A stretch of DNA of 64,000 nt. Source: Amoebophrya sp. A120. Lineage: Eukaryota; Sar; Dinophyceae; Syndiniales; Amoebophryaceae. Positions within the stretch are counted from its first letter, which is position 1, and each line of letters starts with the position of its first letter. Position numbers and translations under genes: made by a program. A model generated the notes under the pieces. It was given only the letters and a program-made list of their open reading frames with translations. It was not told where the DNA came from and searched no databases. Shown here piece after piece: positions 12,342 through 24,424 of the stretch. Location: NCBI GenBank assembly GCA_905178155.1, contig CAJINV010000003.1, forward strand, positions 2,623,065 to 2,687,064, written 5' to 3'.

Positions 12342-13792
12342 GCTGTTGGTCTACCGTGGCTGCAATAGCACATCTTTTTTTAATAACAGACACCTGGCAC
12401 AAACGGCAAACCTCTAATTATTGTGATTGCTGCTAAACGGACCACAGCGTCACTACAGGTACAGCACTTCTTCGCTCTCGATTCGCTCTCGGGATTAGTC
12501 GGCAGCAACGAAGCCTCCTTTTCACGACGTGCTCTTGTCATGTACCTTTATTATAGCCGTTCAGAGTGTAAACATCAAGTGAACTTCCAGGTCTAGCTGC
12601 AAGAAGATCTCTGCTCGCTCATGCTGGGCATAGTAGAAGTAGAACTGATACTCACCTGCCGCGCTTTCTAAGTACCTGTGGATGGGCAGGCGCACGGCCG
12701 GGAACACGATCACGCGAGGTATGCGGGAGCCAAGGCTGGAAGGGTGCCGTTCTCTTTGGCTCATCACCACGGTGAGCGAAAAAAGAAAAAGTTTCGTTCA
12801 ATTAGTTCCACCTCAAATACAGGCAAACTTTGAAGTACATTGTTGTTGTCGTCACCATCAAACAAGAACGACGAAAGTTCTGCATGGTCGTGTGGTCCAC
12901 TTTCTTCTATATATACACACAAAACGATAACCATAGCACCGCTCTGTTTCTTTTTGTTGGCAAAAACAAGAGAAGCAAAATAGCTTTCTTCTTGGCGATC
13001 AACATCGCTCGCTGGACGAAGGTACAACTTCTAGCAAGATCCAAAACAAGTCCTGGTCTGTGGCTGGATCATGTGTGTTTGGATGTTGCTAAATGCCACA
13101 CCAATCTTCATAATGCTCCCGTGGCGACCAATCGCCCCAAATATTGACAACTCAAGTAGTTCTACGACAACACTACTTCGTAAAAATCCTTGTTCGCAGC
13201 CGAAGCCGTTTCGCAAGGGTACAACTGTTTGCGAGGATCAAACCAACCGTGCTAAATGTGAATGGTCAGAGCGGGTGGACCATTGTGGTATTGTAAAGTT
13301 ATTGGATTTGGTGTATTAAGTTAGTAAGTTCTTCTCTAGTATCATTACGACAAAGTTGTTCTTGATGCGTTTCTGTTTCGTCTTTCCAGTGCTCGCTGTA
13401 GTCGTTCATTTTCGAGAACTAGCTTCTCAAATAATCCGGAAACGGGGCCTGGTGACCGCGAGGCACCACCATCATTCTCAAACGATGAATTGTAGTAAAG
13501 GGCGAAACATTTATTTTTTGGCATTAAAGTGACACTCGAATCGTTCATTGCGTTTGTTGCGTACGATGAATCCTACTGAAACGGAGAGGATGATGTAGAT
13601 GAAGGCCATATTACTCGAAAAGTCAGCTCGACACGGGCGTAAATTGAACCAGCACAGGGAGCGCAAGGGGATGAAGCTCAGTAGATGTCTAATAGTGTAC
13701 TGGGCAAGCTCATTTCTGGAACAACTTGTCAAGCGTGCTATCATTTTCTTGAAAAAACAGGTACTTACTTACACTGGTTGGCATTGCTAGGC
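12342..13792. other. intergenic, small ORFs only
   Basis: No recognisable gene. Two minus-strand pieces look slightly protein-like. The first is 12561-12770, 69 aa, beginning MSQRERHPSS from an internal ATG and ending LEVHLMFTL. The second is 13345-13744, where a hydrophobic segment (AFIYIILSVSVGFI) could be spliced to a short coil (EKLVLENERLQRALERR). A strong GTAAGTAAG donor lies at 13783, just after the stop of the SHIPPO gene, so a 3' UTR intron or alternative 3' exon is possible. I cannot support a product. Confidence 0.3.
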
Positions 13793-16070
13793 TCAGCTCG
13801 TTCTTCTCGTCTGGGGGGCGAAATTGTACGATTTCTTGCTCCCGGTCTGCGTCGATGACTTGGAGCTTGTCACTTGCGAGCTCGACATCGCACTTCGTTG
13901 CGCCATAGCAGCCCGCGCCAGCGCTTTTTCTGCAAAATTAAGTTTTTTCTTCATTGCAATCGCCAATTAGAATGACATTCTTAGTCATCATGTGGCAGAC
14001 CATAAAGATAGAAGCTGTCCTTTTTTTCAGTTTCACATTATCATGGACAACTGCAGGAGGGCCACGTACAAAATCAATATCATCGCGCAGTGAAAAAGCA
14101 ATACTTCGTTGCATGTCATAGACGGATTCCGGAGCGTAGGCGCCTGGTCCTGGAGTTTCTTCCGACCTAAGTTCGTTGTTTTTTCCGCTTTCGTCAAAAC
14201 ATTGGTGTTTGACAGACGGTATACGATGAAAGGGCCGCTAAGTATAAGTTCTACGCATGATCGGCACCTGAAATTTTATTAAACAGGCACTGCATGATAC
14301 CCATTGACTGTGATTGCATTGCGGGATGCAGCAGAAGCAGAAGCAACAGATGTAGAAAAAAAAACGTAGAAAAAGCGGGCCCCGACTGTGGTAGTTTGCG
14401 GCCTGTGCGGGCGATTCGGACGCCCTTTTTGAGGAGCGGATCCTGTGGCACGCGGGGAGAATACGCGGCTGGACCGGGCGTGGCCTCGTTCGCCGCGCCC
14501 ACAAACCGTGGACTTCGGGACCCCAGAAAAGCCGTCGAGTTTACTTTCAAGGTCGATTCTGGGTGTGTTGTATGCATCATGGTGAATAGAAATTGTAAAA
14601 AATATCAACATGAGACCGTAGTTCGTCTATGTTGTGATATCGCTGTCACTCAAGTCGCTTTCTTGTCATTTTATTTTTGTTTTCTTTGAATTTCCAATTC
14701 CATAATAAGTACGTGCGCTCCTGCTCCTGAGCAGAAGAAATCCGACAACTCACAAGTAGAACTAGTACTCAAACAGTTTGCATACACTTACGCGGTGTGT
14801 AGAATTGCGCAGTGGTAGATGCGTGCTCTCGCTTGTTCATCCATGCTATGGTGCGGTTAGCCTTCCCAATCACGCCTCCACCGGTCCGATTGCGTTTGTC
14901 TCCGAATGTTGTGAGTTTTTCGTAGAATCCGGCACCGTTTCCGGCATCTGTTTATACATCATCTCTTGAGATGCGTGCGTTGAAGATTTCATCCAGGATG
15001 AGTGGGCAACTCAGCTGCGCTGGTCTGTCTCTCTTCATCGCCGAAGTGCAAATTCGCCAAGTTAGAGTTTTTTTTTGCGCAAGGTGACAAAAGAACGCTG
15101 AATTTTATTGGGTGAGCAACGCAATCGAGTCGTTCTCGTTCGTGCATGTTGATTAGCCTACGACCCGATTCGGCGTATTCGCTAAAGAATGCTCTCTTTG
15201 TAATCGTACATCTACATACACATAGTACTTGCTTAAGATCGTTATTTATATACCATCCTTCAGCTTTTGCGGCCAGTGTGTTGTGGTGTCGCGAACGGGA
15301 GCGCGTTTCGGACCACCCTTGATACTGACACCACTCGAGGTGGCGGGCCGAAAACTGCTCTTGACGACGTTGTATGGATTGTAAAAATGTCTGGGTCTGG
15401 AAACTTGTGATGCAAGGAAGAGAACAGTGAGCTCACTGAAATGCGCCGCCAAGCATGACAAGTTTTTTGTATGGTTCTGAGTTGCGTATTCCGCATGAGA
15501 AACCGCGTTTTTGCAACACAGGGAGGAGGAGCTCTTTGCGGCCACGCAATACAGAGTTCAGAGTCATGCCAGATTTGCATGACAAGTCTCGCAATCTTCC
15601 AGACCCAGACATTTTTACATTTGATACGTTGTAGGCTCCTGGACCCGGGGTCTCTTCGGGTGCACCAGAAAGCAACTTTGCTGGTTTTTTGTGTTTGATT
15701 CGCCTATCTATCAAAAAGTAGCTCCACAAAACGAGATCAAGATCACAGAGAAAGATGACAGCTAGATCCGATAGAAGTCGCAGAGCGTAAGTTTGTTCGC
15801 TCATCACAGTGAGATGTCCATGTCGGCATAGTACGCATTTGTAAGCCCGAAGAAAATAAACGAAAATTATGCAATACATCTGCTTCCGACGTTCGCCTTT
15901 GGTATGCTTGCGGGCTGTGCCGTACTCAGAGTTGATTTTTGCACTATGAAGTTGGTCTGGGCCGTGGGGGCTTTATCAATCTTGTTTGCACCGTAGAGCC
16001 AAGAGTTGGTATCGCGCGACGCGGTGGGCATTGCATGCCCCTCATGGTACCGGAAGCGGGTCCAGGACAT
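13793..16070 (-). CDS. SHIPPO/STPGR-repeat flagellar protein
   Basis: The predicted product is 302 aa from eight exons: 16070-15878, 15680-15627, 15367-15254, 14947-14792, 14558-14366, 14166-14105 and 13929-13793, with the element at 15373-15626 removed between the second and third pieces. All phases agree and the total is 909 nt. The defining motif of the STPGR (SHIPPO) family, Pro-Gly-Pro-x-x-Tyr, occurs three times: EETPGPGAYN, EATPGPAAYS and EETPGPGAYA. Proteins of this family lie inside or along axonemal microtubules of cilia and flagella, so a structural axoneme role is likely. Most introns are GT-AG with donors such as GTAAGT, GTATAT and GTATTG. The start is the ATG at 16068-16070. A GTAAGT overlaps the codon before it, so an extra 5' exon is possible. 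Confidence 0.8.
15373..15626. mobile_element. introner element, family A copy 2
   Basis: The right end is a perfect family A terminus (ATTTTTACATTTGATA). The left end is altered to TATGGATTGTAAAAATGTCT. It is 254 bp long with a perfect CGTTG duplication. Removal gives PGPGAYN-VVKSSF in frame, continuing a SHIPPO motif. Confidence 0.93.
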
Positions 16071-17011
16071 ACTTACTCGAAGGTTCTGCCAAGCTTGCAC
16101 GTCTGCCCGAAGTAGGTACCAACGAACAGGACAGCAGAAACAGGGAAGAAACGGTACGGCTGACTTGTTACGGCATTCTTGAGGCAACTAGGAAAACCCC
16201 TCGTGATTCAGCTAGCGCTAACGCCAGATGTCTCTTTCCAGTTGCGGATTCGACAAACCGTTGCAGAGTCGTGGTTTTCATCATGTAGCTTTTTTCGGTC
16301 GTATCTGCTTCGATACGAAAACGAGGGCTAATACTATCTTCTCGAATATTACGAATATTTCTCGACTTCACTTGGCATACTGTTTGGTCAACATGATTTC
16401 TGAACGCAATTTAAGACGCAGGCGCAGAGATGCAACTCGTCCATCTCGCATTTTCCGCAAAATCATTCTCTCAAACGCTATAACGAACTGTGGTGCGAGC
16501 GCGAGAGATGAACAACGACTACTTATGTTGTCAAGACACCGCGTCTTCAGAGTCACAGTTTCTGGTCTGGTGCAGTTACGAAGTGACAAGAAGCTGTCGA
16601 GGTTTTCATAGCCTCTTGCCCTCCTGCGCTAGAGACAGGAAATGCAAACGTACAAAAAGAAAAAGTGACGGGCACTCAATGAATAGGTTATATGAAGATG
16701 GAGTGGTGCATTTTCGTTAGATGTAAGCGGATATTGATAAATATTAATCAATGCAGCGCTCGCAATACCAATAGACGTAGACCTTAATAATTTGTCCAGA
16801 TGCGATTCCCCTTCCCACGGACAAAGCGCGGTGCAAATCCAGGCGGGGAGTTGGTCGATGCTTTCGGGTATGCATTGCAAAAGTATCGTACTCGTGATCC
16901 TCATTGCATTTGCAATCTAATCATGCATGACACATCTTCGATCTTAGGTACTTAAATCAGCAGCACGCGTTCTATTTTTTCTTTGGAGAAAATTTGTCAT
17001 ACTTACGACCA
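16071..17011. other. intergenic, nothing identified
   Basis: No supported gene, repeat or structured element. Short ORFs on both strands are AT-rich and lack recognisable motifs. This stretch must hold the promoter or 5' UTR of the SHIPPO gene and the 3' end of the Obg gene. Confidence 0.5.
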
Positions 17012-20000
17012 CTAGGACGATATTTTTGCGATGCGTATTGGAAAGAGCTCCGTTCCCGCGGCAATCATCGGCAAGTTTTCGGCTGGCTCGTGCGCCTCGA
17101 TGAGTTTCGCTTTCGGGAACATTGGACCAAAGATTTTGTCCCGGTGGCGAACTTCCAGTGCATCGTTCTCCAGTAGGCTCCGCAACACCCGCTTCCCACG
17201 GAAAAACTGTTTCACTGTGATGATTTTGCTAGATCTGCATCACAAGTTTGTTACACATGACACTGGAAGTCTGTGATGCGCGCTTTCCAAGGGAAAACAC
17301 GCTTGAAAATCCAATGTGTTGCAGGTGTAGCAAGACAAATAGTTCCGTGTTCCATTTTCTGCATCACAAGTTCACAGTGAAACAGTTTTTTCTTGCGATA
17401 ACCCGGGCCAGCGGCGCGATCCCCAGCCCGAACCGGGCGGACACTCCCATGACGTCGGACCTACAACTCTCGCGGTGTGTGGCAGCAGGAGAACGACCAC
17501 GAGAGGTTTTGTCCTCGCCGGTTGCAGTAGTTGCATCTGTAGTATGTTGTTGAGCAGCAACATCTTCACCATCGACGTTCCCGCCCAGTCTTGCCCCTCC
17601 GAAGCGCGCGCGCCATCGGAAAAAAACGGAATCCAAGTTGTAGAGCGCGTCCTCGTGCAGGCGGTCACACTTGGTGCCCACAATCAGGAAGGGCTTCTCT
17701 GCATTCAAGGGGTCATACCGAATCGCTTCCCGGCGGAGCGTGAGAAACTGCTGGAACGCATCCAGGGCCTCGTGCGAGTAGTGCGCGGGTTCTGCCGTAC
17801 TTCTTGAGAATTGTTCATTTGTCGTCGGCGCAGAGGCGGCAACTTCGGTGACGCCTTGTGCAGCTACCGCCGCGCCGTCAACAAAGCCATCTTCAGTCGT
17901 TACCCCACTTTCATCATCGCGGTCTCCTGCGTCACGATGAGTCTCGGTAGTTTCATCTGAGTCTGAGTCTGTGTCTGTTTCAGATTCATCTCCTTTTTCT
18001 ATCTTTGCGCAATCCACTGTTCTTGCTGTCTTTGTGCTGTCGACGGGGCGACTACTGGTATCGGATTGCGATTGTGGAGACTGCGCCTCGACCTGGCGCT
18101 GCAACGAATCCAATATACTGTTGCGATCTTCTACGCTCAGGTTCTCGTCTCCAGTTACCATGCGCGGCTTTTCTCCTTCACGCAGATGAACCTCTGCACC
18201 ATAGTGAGAAAAGGTGTGGCGTGTTTCCTCTTTTTCGCGGTGATAATGCGGGTCTCGGCACTTCTTCTGTTCACTCAGGATGTTATTTGCAGCACGGTCA
18301 ACATCCAGTGGCTCTCCACTTTCATCTGTGAGCATTTTCAGACCACTACAGTCAGCTGTGTTGTCATCTTCGCTTACTGTTACTGGAAGGGCTTTTGTTA
18401 CGACAGTGTCCTCTGACACGCTTTCACCGCTACAAAAATCTGATGCAGGTACGGCTGGCAGAAGCGGTTGCCGCAGCCTTCGGTTCCTTTCAAGCTCTTC
18501 GCGGATCCGCTTTTATGCAATGCAAAAGCATCGCACTTCTAGTATAAATTGCATTACAAATTAGCCCCCCAGCATTACAAATCAAATTTGTAATGCTGAT
18601 TTACCTTGACAAAGAGATTTGTAATGCATCAATGCAATTACTACGAGTACGATTCTTTTGCACAGGATAGCTTTTCTTGCACAACGACTTCCCCGCGGCG
18701 CAGATAGTCTGCTATTCTTGCGTGAGCAGGGACTGGGTGAACAGATTCATCATCTTCGGTCGACCACAGATCCCCGCAGCTATGGTTTTCTTGTTCAACA
18801 CCCAACAGCTGCGCGCTCTTCGTGGCACCGAATACTGCTGGCAGGTGGGTTGTAGTACTTGAAGAATTACTTATGGCTGTCGGTTTAGTATCAATATTGG
18901 GCTTCCGGGACATGTCGACGACAAACACCAGGACCCGTGCACGGTAGGTGTGACGCAGCACCCGACGACCCTGCTTGGGATGGTCCGCCGCACCGTGCAG
19001 GAGGCCCGGGAGGTCGAGAACTCGCAAGCTGACGCCGTCTTTGAACTTGAGCACACCGGTGTGGGGCCGTGTGGTGGAAAAAGCTTCCGGGCCGATGCGG
19101 GTGTGCGCACGCGTGAGCGCGGCGGCCAGAGCCGTCTTGCCGCTGTTCGGAAAGCCCAGGAGGCAGACGTCGCAGGGCACGCGGTACTCCAGCTCGAGCA
19201 TCCGCTTTTCCCCCTTCGCGCCCTTGCGCCCGTCGTGCAGGCGGAAGTGGCTGGGTCCAATGCCCCCCTTGCCGCCCTTGCAGATGCGAATCTGGTCGCC
19301 GTGCTGCAAAAACTGGTACACGAACTCTGGCAGGTAGACGCGGCGCTTGCCCTCCTCGGTGCGAAAGGGTTCGTTGCTCTCCGGCGCGCGGTACAACTTG
19401 CGCTCGCGCACGATGGTTCCCACCGGTATGGGGGTGTCAGGATTGAAATCGATAAAGTTGAAATAACTTGCAATGCCCAAAATCAATACCAGTTGCAGCC
19501 CAATTCCTAAGCGGCGCATGAGAAATTTCGGCACCGGCTAAATCCAGTTTGTCATGCTCTTTAGGGACAGAAGGCGTCTTTTGTCATGCTACTTTAGCAA
19601 TAGACAATAGACACCCAAAATAGCTCATAGAGCCCTGTCATGCTACTTTAGCAGCTATATCGCAGACCCCAAACAGGCTGACAGTCGGCCTCACTTGCCA
19701 CCCCTGCAAGAGAGACACTTCATGCCTTGCAATGTATGCATGAGAAATTATTTCAACTTTGTCGGTTTCAATCCTGACACTTCCATAACCGGTACGTGCA
19801 GGGTTTCCGCCTTCTGGTTCCGCCCGCGCTCCGTGTGGTGGCCGCCGCCCCCGCCGTCGCCCCCATTGCGGGCTTTCTTGACCCGGGGCAGCGCGTTCAG
19901 GTTCAACACTGCGCACTATGAGAGTGCACAACTCCCCCTCCCCCTCATTTGTAATGCAAAGATGCCAATAAATCCAGCTGCTGCCTTGTAGCACCGTCTG

Positions 20001-21207
20001 CATGACAAATCCTGGAAGCCCAAACAGCACTACACTCCAGTGCAACTTTGTCATGCAAAACCGGCATTCTTGCTGATGTTTGTATTGCTGCTCATGCCAT
20101 GCAAATGTAATGAGGGGGAGGGGGGGTTGTGCACTCTCATACGCGCGTGCACTTGATCCACACGTCGGCGCCGTGGCCGCCGTACGCGGGGCCTCCGTGG
20201 TTCGAGAATTTTCGGTAGGTTCCGGGTTCCGGATTACCGCCGTCCCCGCTGCGAACCGTGATCCACAGCTTATCCACAAAGGTGTCTTGGAAGCGCGGAA
20301 AGGACTCCACCGATGTGTCGGTGAGTCGTTCCATCACCCGACTATTTTCCGTGCTGGCGTTTCTGTCGCAGGCGTCGACGCTTTCAGATTCCGCCACTTC
20401 CGACGCGCCACCAACATCTTCCTGGGCGAAGTCTTTTCCAACAAATTTTTCGTCTTCGTGCGGCACAGTAGTACTTCTTGTAGAAGCTACAACGTTGGTC
20501 GTGCCCTCCAGATAGTTCACTGTCGAGTTCGCATTTTTCCCAACGACCGACGTCGTGGACCGCAGTTGTTCCCTTTCGACGAACTTCTGTCTCTTGACCG
20601 CCCTCTTTTCTTCGGCGGCCTCCTCGATGCGGCGCGCTAGGGTCAGACTTGTGATTTTATCTTCGGTGAAACCATTTCTTCCTTCCGCAATGTCCGCGTG
20701 AAGGGCATGATCTTGTTCTTGTTCGACAGGGTAGCTCGTCGAAAACACATCGTCGCTTGGCGGTACTTGTTTCAAATCAGCCTTATAACCGCCATGCTCG
20801 CGCAGGATTCGGCGAATCCTTTCCTGGAAGCTGTTGTCGGCTACTGTTGACGACGAGGGGGAGCTGCGGCTGTTTTTTTCACCGCTCGTTGGGCCCCCGT
20901 CTTCAGCCTTGAGTGAGTCCGCTTGTAGTTCATGCTCACCCCGTGATCCCGAGAAGCCGCGTACCGAAACTGAGCGACGAGATGCGGGATAATTGAAACA
21001 AGAGGAGACAAATGCAGTAGATTTGACGTTGGCCCGAGCTGCAATGCCGTTGGGGTACCAAGAAACACAGACAGCTGAACCACTACCACGGCCGCGGAAA
21101 AGAACGCAGGTAGTTCCCCGATCAAGACAAGCAAGGACGCCTCCGGTCAGGAGGCTACGCGTCGTCAGTAGAGTGGATGAGGCTACACATGATGACAATT
21201 CTTGCAT
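17012..21207 (-). CDS. Obg-family GTPase, probably mitochondrial (MTG2/ObgH-like)
   Basis: The predicted product is 1,074 aa from exons 21207-20142, 19911-19788, 19421-18670, 18508-17401 and 17186-17012 (3,225 nt). All four introns are introner elements. The N-terminal 90 residues are Ser/Arg-rich with few acids, like a mitochondrial presequence. The Obg fold begins FVDKLWITVRSGDGG and continues through GGPAYGGHGADVW, LHVPVGTIV and GGKGGIGPSHF. The G domain shows P-loop GFPNSGKT at about 486-493, TTRPHTG, DLPGLLHGA, a G4 variant TKCD at 926-929 (normally NKxD) and G5 SARFG. Obg GTPases bind the large ribosomal subunit during its assembly. About 390 residues separate G3 from G4, far more than usual. 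The inserted part is acidic and low-complexity. ATG is at 21205-21207 and TAG at 17012-17014. Confidence 0.92.
17192..17400. mobile_element. introner element, family I (single copy)
   Basis: The ends read CTTCCCACGGAAAAACTGTT and the inverse of TATCGCAAGAAAAAACTGTT. The shared inverted core is AAAAACTGTTTCACTGTGA. It is 209 bp long with a perfect ACCCG duplication. The left tip has lost the TAT seen in the other elements. Removal gives GIAPLARV-LRSLLEN in frame within the Obg G domain. Confidence 0.87.
18514..18669. mobile_element. introner element, family D copy 2
   Basis: The ends are TATGCAATGCAAAAGCATCG and the inverse of TATCCTGTGCAAAAGAATCG. It is 156 bp long with a perfect GCTTT duplication. 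The interior carries repeated GCATTACAAAT and its complement. Removal gives EVVVQEK-RIREELERN in frame. Confidence 0.92.
19427..19787. mobile_element. introner element, family H (single copy)
   Basis: At 361 bp this is the longest element. The ends are TATGGGGGTGTCAGGATTGA and the inverse of TATGGAAGTGTCAGGATTGA. The duplication ACCGG is perfect. Removal joins LHVPV to GTIVRER, rebuilding the conserved VPVGT motif of Obg. The interior repeats TTGTCATGCT three times. Confidence 0.95.
19917..20141. mobile_element. introner element, family G (single copy)
   Basis: The ends are TATGAGAGTGCACAACTCCC and its near-perfect inverse, giving about 32 bp of inverted repeat. It is 225 bp long. The flanks are CGCAC and CGCGC (4 of 5). 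Removal joins ADVWIKCTR to AVLNLNALPRV inside the Obg fold. Confidence 0.93.
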
Positions 21208-21670
21208 TTTTCAAAAAGGATCCGACATCGCCTCGTCGTCTCAGGCTTCACGACCTACTTACAGAGGCAGAGGGCAAAAAATGCGTAACTGTGTCTTCTA
21301 CTTTTGAAAAGGCGCTGGAAGCCACTTCGAGCGAGAGAAGTCGTCTTTTCCTTGAGAAAGAAGCGCTTTCGTCCTTCTGTGTTGAAAAGGAAATCTTGTC
21401 GGTTTTCTGCTGCCACCGCAGATTCTGATTTTGATTACAGAGCAATAATTGTGAACACGTACACGGGTAACACGTCTGCTCTGTTCCTTCAGCAAAAAGC
21501 TTGCTTCAGAAATTTTGTTTTTTTTCACGCAATTTGTCATGCATACCCGACTGCACCTCATCAAAAACCTTTGCACCGTCGCCGCAAGCAGCTTCGGACG
21601 CAATTTGTCATGCGAGGCAGAGGCTTTACTGCTTTCTTTTTCGACCCCGAGGCAACAACACTCGAGGTGA
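21208..21670. other. intergenic, nothing identified
   Basis: About 460 bp lie between the DNAAF6 stop and the Obg start. It must hold the 3' UTR of one and the 5' region of the other. No motif was recognised. Confidence 0.5.
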
Positions 21671-22821
21671 TCAATTCTCTTTTTCGCGCACCAAATCGGA
21701 CACGTCCGAAAAGTATTTGATATCAGTCTTGATGGGAAGCGTGACCGACAGAACGCCCTTGAGTTTGTCCCACTTGGCGTTTCCCTCGTCTTTATACACG
21801 GGATGTGGCAGCGCCACATTAAGTTTGTACAGTTTGGAGCTGCAGTATGGAAAGAAAAAAGTTCGTCACAATCACTAACGTGCAGGTTTTGCATGAGAAA
21901 TTTTTCCAGCATCACAGGTTTTTCTTGTATTGCAGAAACACTAGGGAAATCCCTTATGAAATTTGGCTGTGATGCATTTTTACGCATGACAGCCAATTTT
22001 GTATTGCAAAAATGCGCATGAGTGATCGTGACGAACTTTTTTTGTTTGATATGCAGAGCACCCGCTGTTCGAGTACGTCCAGGGTTATGTCCTTCAGCTC
22101 CGTGTTTGGCAACTTTATCTTCACCACTATCTCGTGGCAATGGTCGGAGCTCCCGTCCTTCTGGCCTGAGAGTTTTTTAAGTGGCGAACGTAGAAGATTC
22201 TGATATGGTGATATGGTTATGAAGAACGACAATCAAAACGAAGAACTACTGCTGTGTTGAACATAGTACGGAACTACTCAACGAAGTATGTGAGCAAGAA
22301 AAAAGCTGTAGTAATAACTTTTATACCAAGGTTCAGAAAGACGTCTTCGCTTCCAACATCCTGCTTAAACAATATGTCGTAGTCGGGAACTTTCCGGTCG
22401 TCGCCGTCGTCCTTTATTACGACACCTGCGTTCTCCTTGAAGTCTGTGTCCGCCCAAATGGGCTCTGCTTTCTTCTCCACGACCTTTGGCTTTTGTCGGA
22501 CACTCACCTATGTGTTCGTTGTCGAAATGTCGCAGATGAAAGTGTTTCTTCTTGTTCTTTGCGCTGAGACTGTACTTTTGCTCAAGCTCATGCGCGTAGG
22601 CATGTCGATGGCGATGCCAGTTAGGAAGTAGTGCAGGGAAAAAGCAAAACAATGACCACAAATATTACCTTCATGTTTGGTCGTGCCTGGCTCCGAGGCT
22701 TATATCCCATGGCTGTACGTTCCGCAGCGACGGCGTTGGGTGGTAGAGTGCTGGTCTCTTGTTCTTCCTCGTTGCCCACACCGAGCAGGCCCATCAGGCC
22801 GTGTATTTGTTCCGCGTTCAT
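21671..22821 (-). CDS. DNAAF6: dynein axonemal assembly factor 6 (PIH1D3)
   Basis: The predicted product is 205 aa from exons 22821-22669, 22507-22327, 22165-22052 and 21840-21671 (618 nt). The first two introns are GT-AG and the last is an introner element. The centre reads VPDYDILFKQDVGSEDVF followed by LNLGQKDGSS and HEIVVKIKLPNTELKDI. That is the signature of PIH1D3/DNAAF6, where the PIH-like core leads into a CS-type beta domain. The C-terminus (NVALPHPVYKDEG, VLSVTLPIK) completes the CS domain. This co-chaperone works with HSP90/R2TP-type machinery to preassemble axonemal dynein arms in the cytoplasm. The start MNAEQIHGLMGLL is the ATG at 22819-22821. It supports a flagellated stage in the organism, together with the SHIPPO gene nearby. 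Confidence 0.9.
21846..22051. mobile_element. introner element, family F copy 1
   Basis: The ends are TATGGAAAGAAAAAAGTTCG and the inverse of TATCAAACAAAAAAAGTTCG, extended by TCAC. It is 206 bp long with a perfect TGCAG duplication. Removal gives EQRVLCS-SKLYKLNVALP in frame within the DNAAF6 CS domain. Confidence 0.94.
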
Positions 22822-24424
22822 TTTCGAATGAGAATGACGGCAAGAGTTTTCTGGCTACCTATTACTATGCGCTTTGTTACTTAGCTACTTCCACGGCTGC
22901 CAGGAGCAATCTTTAATGCTACTGGAAGTATATCAGTGGCAATGTTCATCTAGAGACGTCCACGAGTGAGATGCGTTCCAACAAGGTTGCGCGAACGAGA
23001 AGGAACTCCGTGGCCTCTTCTTGCTCTCACAGAAGTACTAGAAGTCTTCGGCAGTGAGGTATGAAGATGTACAAAGCCCCAAGTGTGTTGTTCAATGCAG
23101 AAGCGATCTGATAACACACAAGAAACCACCTGCCATCTGTCAGCACTTTCACTTTGGGTCGACTTCTCAGGTATGAACTCTAGAAGGAACGCCAAATCTC
23201 TTCGTCGCCAACTCCACACTCTCTTCCGCGGTCACAGTTCCCGATGGCCCCGCTCCCATTCCTTCCGTGTATGTCCACCTGCTCTCTAGTCTACGCACAT
23301 ACACGACACCTGCGGCCTGCAGAAATAACTTGGAAAACGATTGACGCAAGAGGAAGAGCGTAGCAGACCTAGCACCTCATTCACTGCACAGTGCTGGCAG
23401 CTGACCTCGTTAGTACACATCTATCACAATAGGTCGCTTTTGAATTTCCATTTCATCTTGCATGCGCATCCGGTAATAGGACACCAGAACTCAGCATGTT
23501 TCGTCGACCTCGACGAGACAATTAGTTACAAATGCAAATCGCATTCTTGTTCAGGATCACAACTATTTGTTCCGAGAAAAGGGTGACTCAAAAGCGCTAC
23601 AAGGTCAAGGACTTAGGTTGTACAATCACCACGACTTAGCCTTAGGTTGTACAATCGCCACGATTTGATTATTCCTTCGGCTTCGCCAGGGTGGCCGTCA
23701 CTAAAATTCTTACAACAAAAACAAGCTAGACAGCTGCTGCGGCGGTGTCGTGCCACAACAAGCACAAGCCATGAAGAACTTTACTTCATAAAGTTGGCGG
23801 TGTCTGACTTCCTGTTTGCTTCCCCCAAGCAAAAGTAAGAGGTAGTTGGGTTAAAAATAGACGCACGGACTACAGGTAAGAAGGTCGTGCATACGTACAC
23901 GTAGGCTCATGAATCACATCCGAAATGATACTACGTCAGTACATCGACTGGCTTGCAAGGTAGCTATTGACGGCGGGCTATCAATAAAGTAGAACTTCGT
24001 GCAATGAAGCGAAAATCTTCTTCTATTTCAAGTATAAGTGGATAACAACAAACAAATCACAATATTCAATGAATAACTCTTTCTCTTTCTACGTGTATTC
24101 TGCATGCATAATCGAACGAATCCAAAGCGGTCTTTTTCTGAGGTCGGTTTTCTTTCTCCGCATTCCATTTCGACCCTAATTGTGGAGATTAACTCTATTA
24201 ACGCTAACACTGAGTTGTATCGAAACAAGCATAAAAAAACCGGGAACTGCGGCGATGGAGTAGTTCTTGCAGCAGCAAGATAGAAAAGCTAAAAGTGAAC
24301 AGGGAACTACAACTACTATAACTCCCCGAGGCTTCATCTTGCCGCGAAGGTTGTGAATAGCGTCATATTAATCACGGCAAGGCCCTTCATCCTGGCCTAT
24401 GTACCCGATCTTGACTCCACTAAA
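22822..24424. other. 1.6-kb intergenic stretch
   Basis: No supported gene on either strand. It contains a short tandem duplication (separate entry). Upstream sequences for DNAAF6 and the 3' UTR of the kinase gene must lie here. Confidence 0.5.
23612..23669 (+). repeat. 29-bp direct tandem duplication
   Basis: CTTAGGTTGTACAATC begins at 23612 and again at 23641. Each copy is followed by a near-identical (A/G)CCACGA(C/T)TT. Two copies only, with no coding frame. Confidence 0.7.

Noticed and set aside
13345-13744. Small membrane-plus-coil gene, or extra 3' exons of the SHIPPO gene
   Set aside because: The SHIPPO frame closes at 13793 with consistent phases. The extra pieces fit only alternative phases and have no conserved motif; kept as a note under the intergenic entry.
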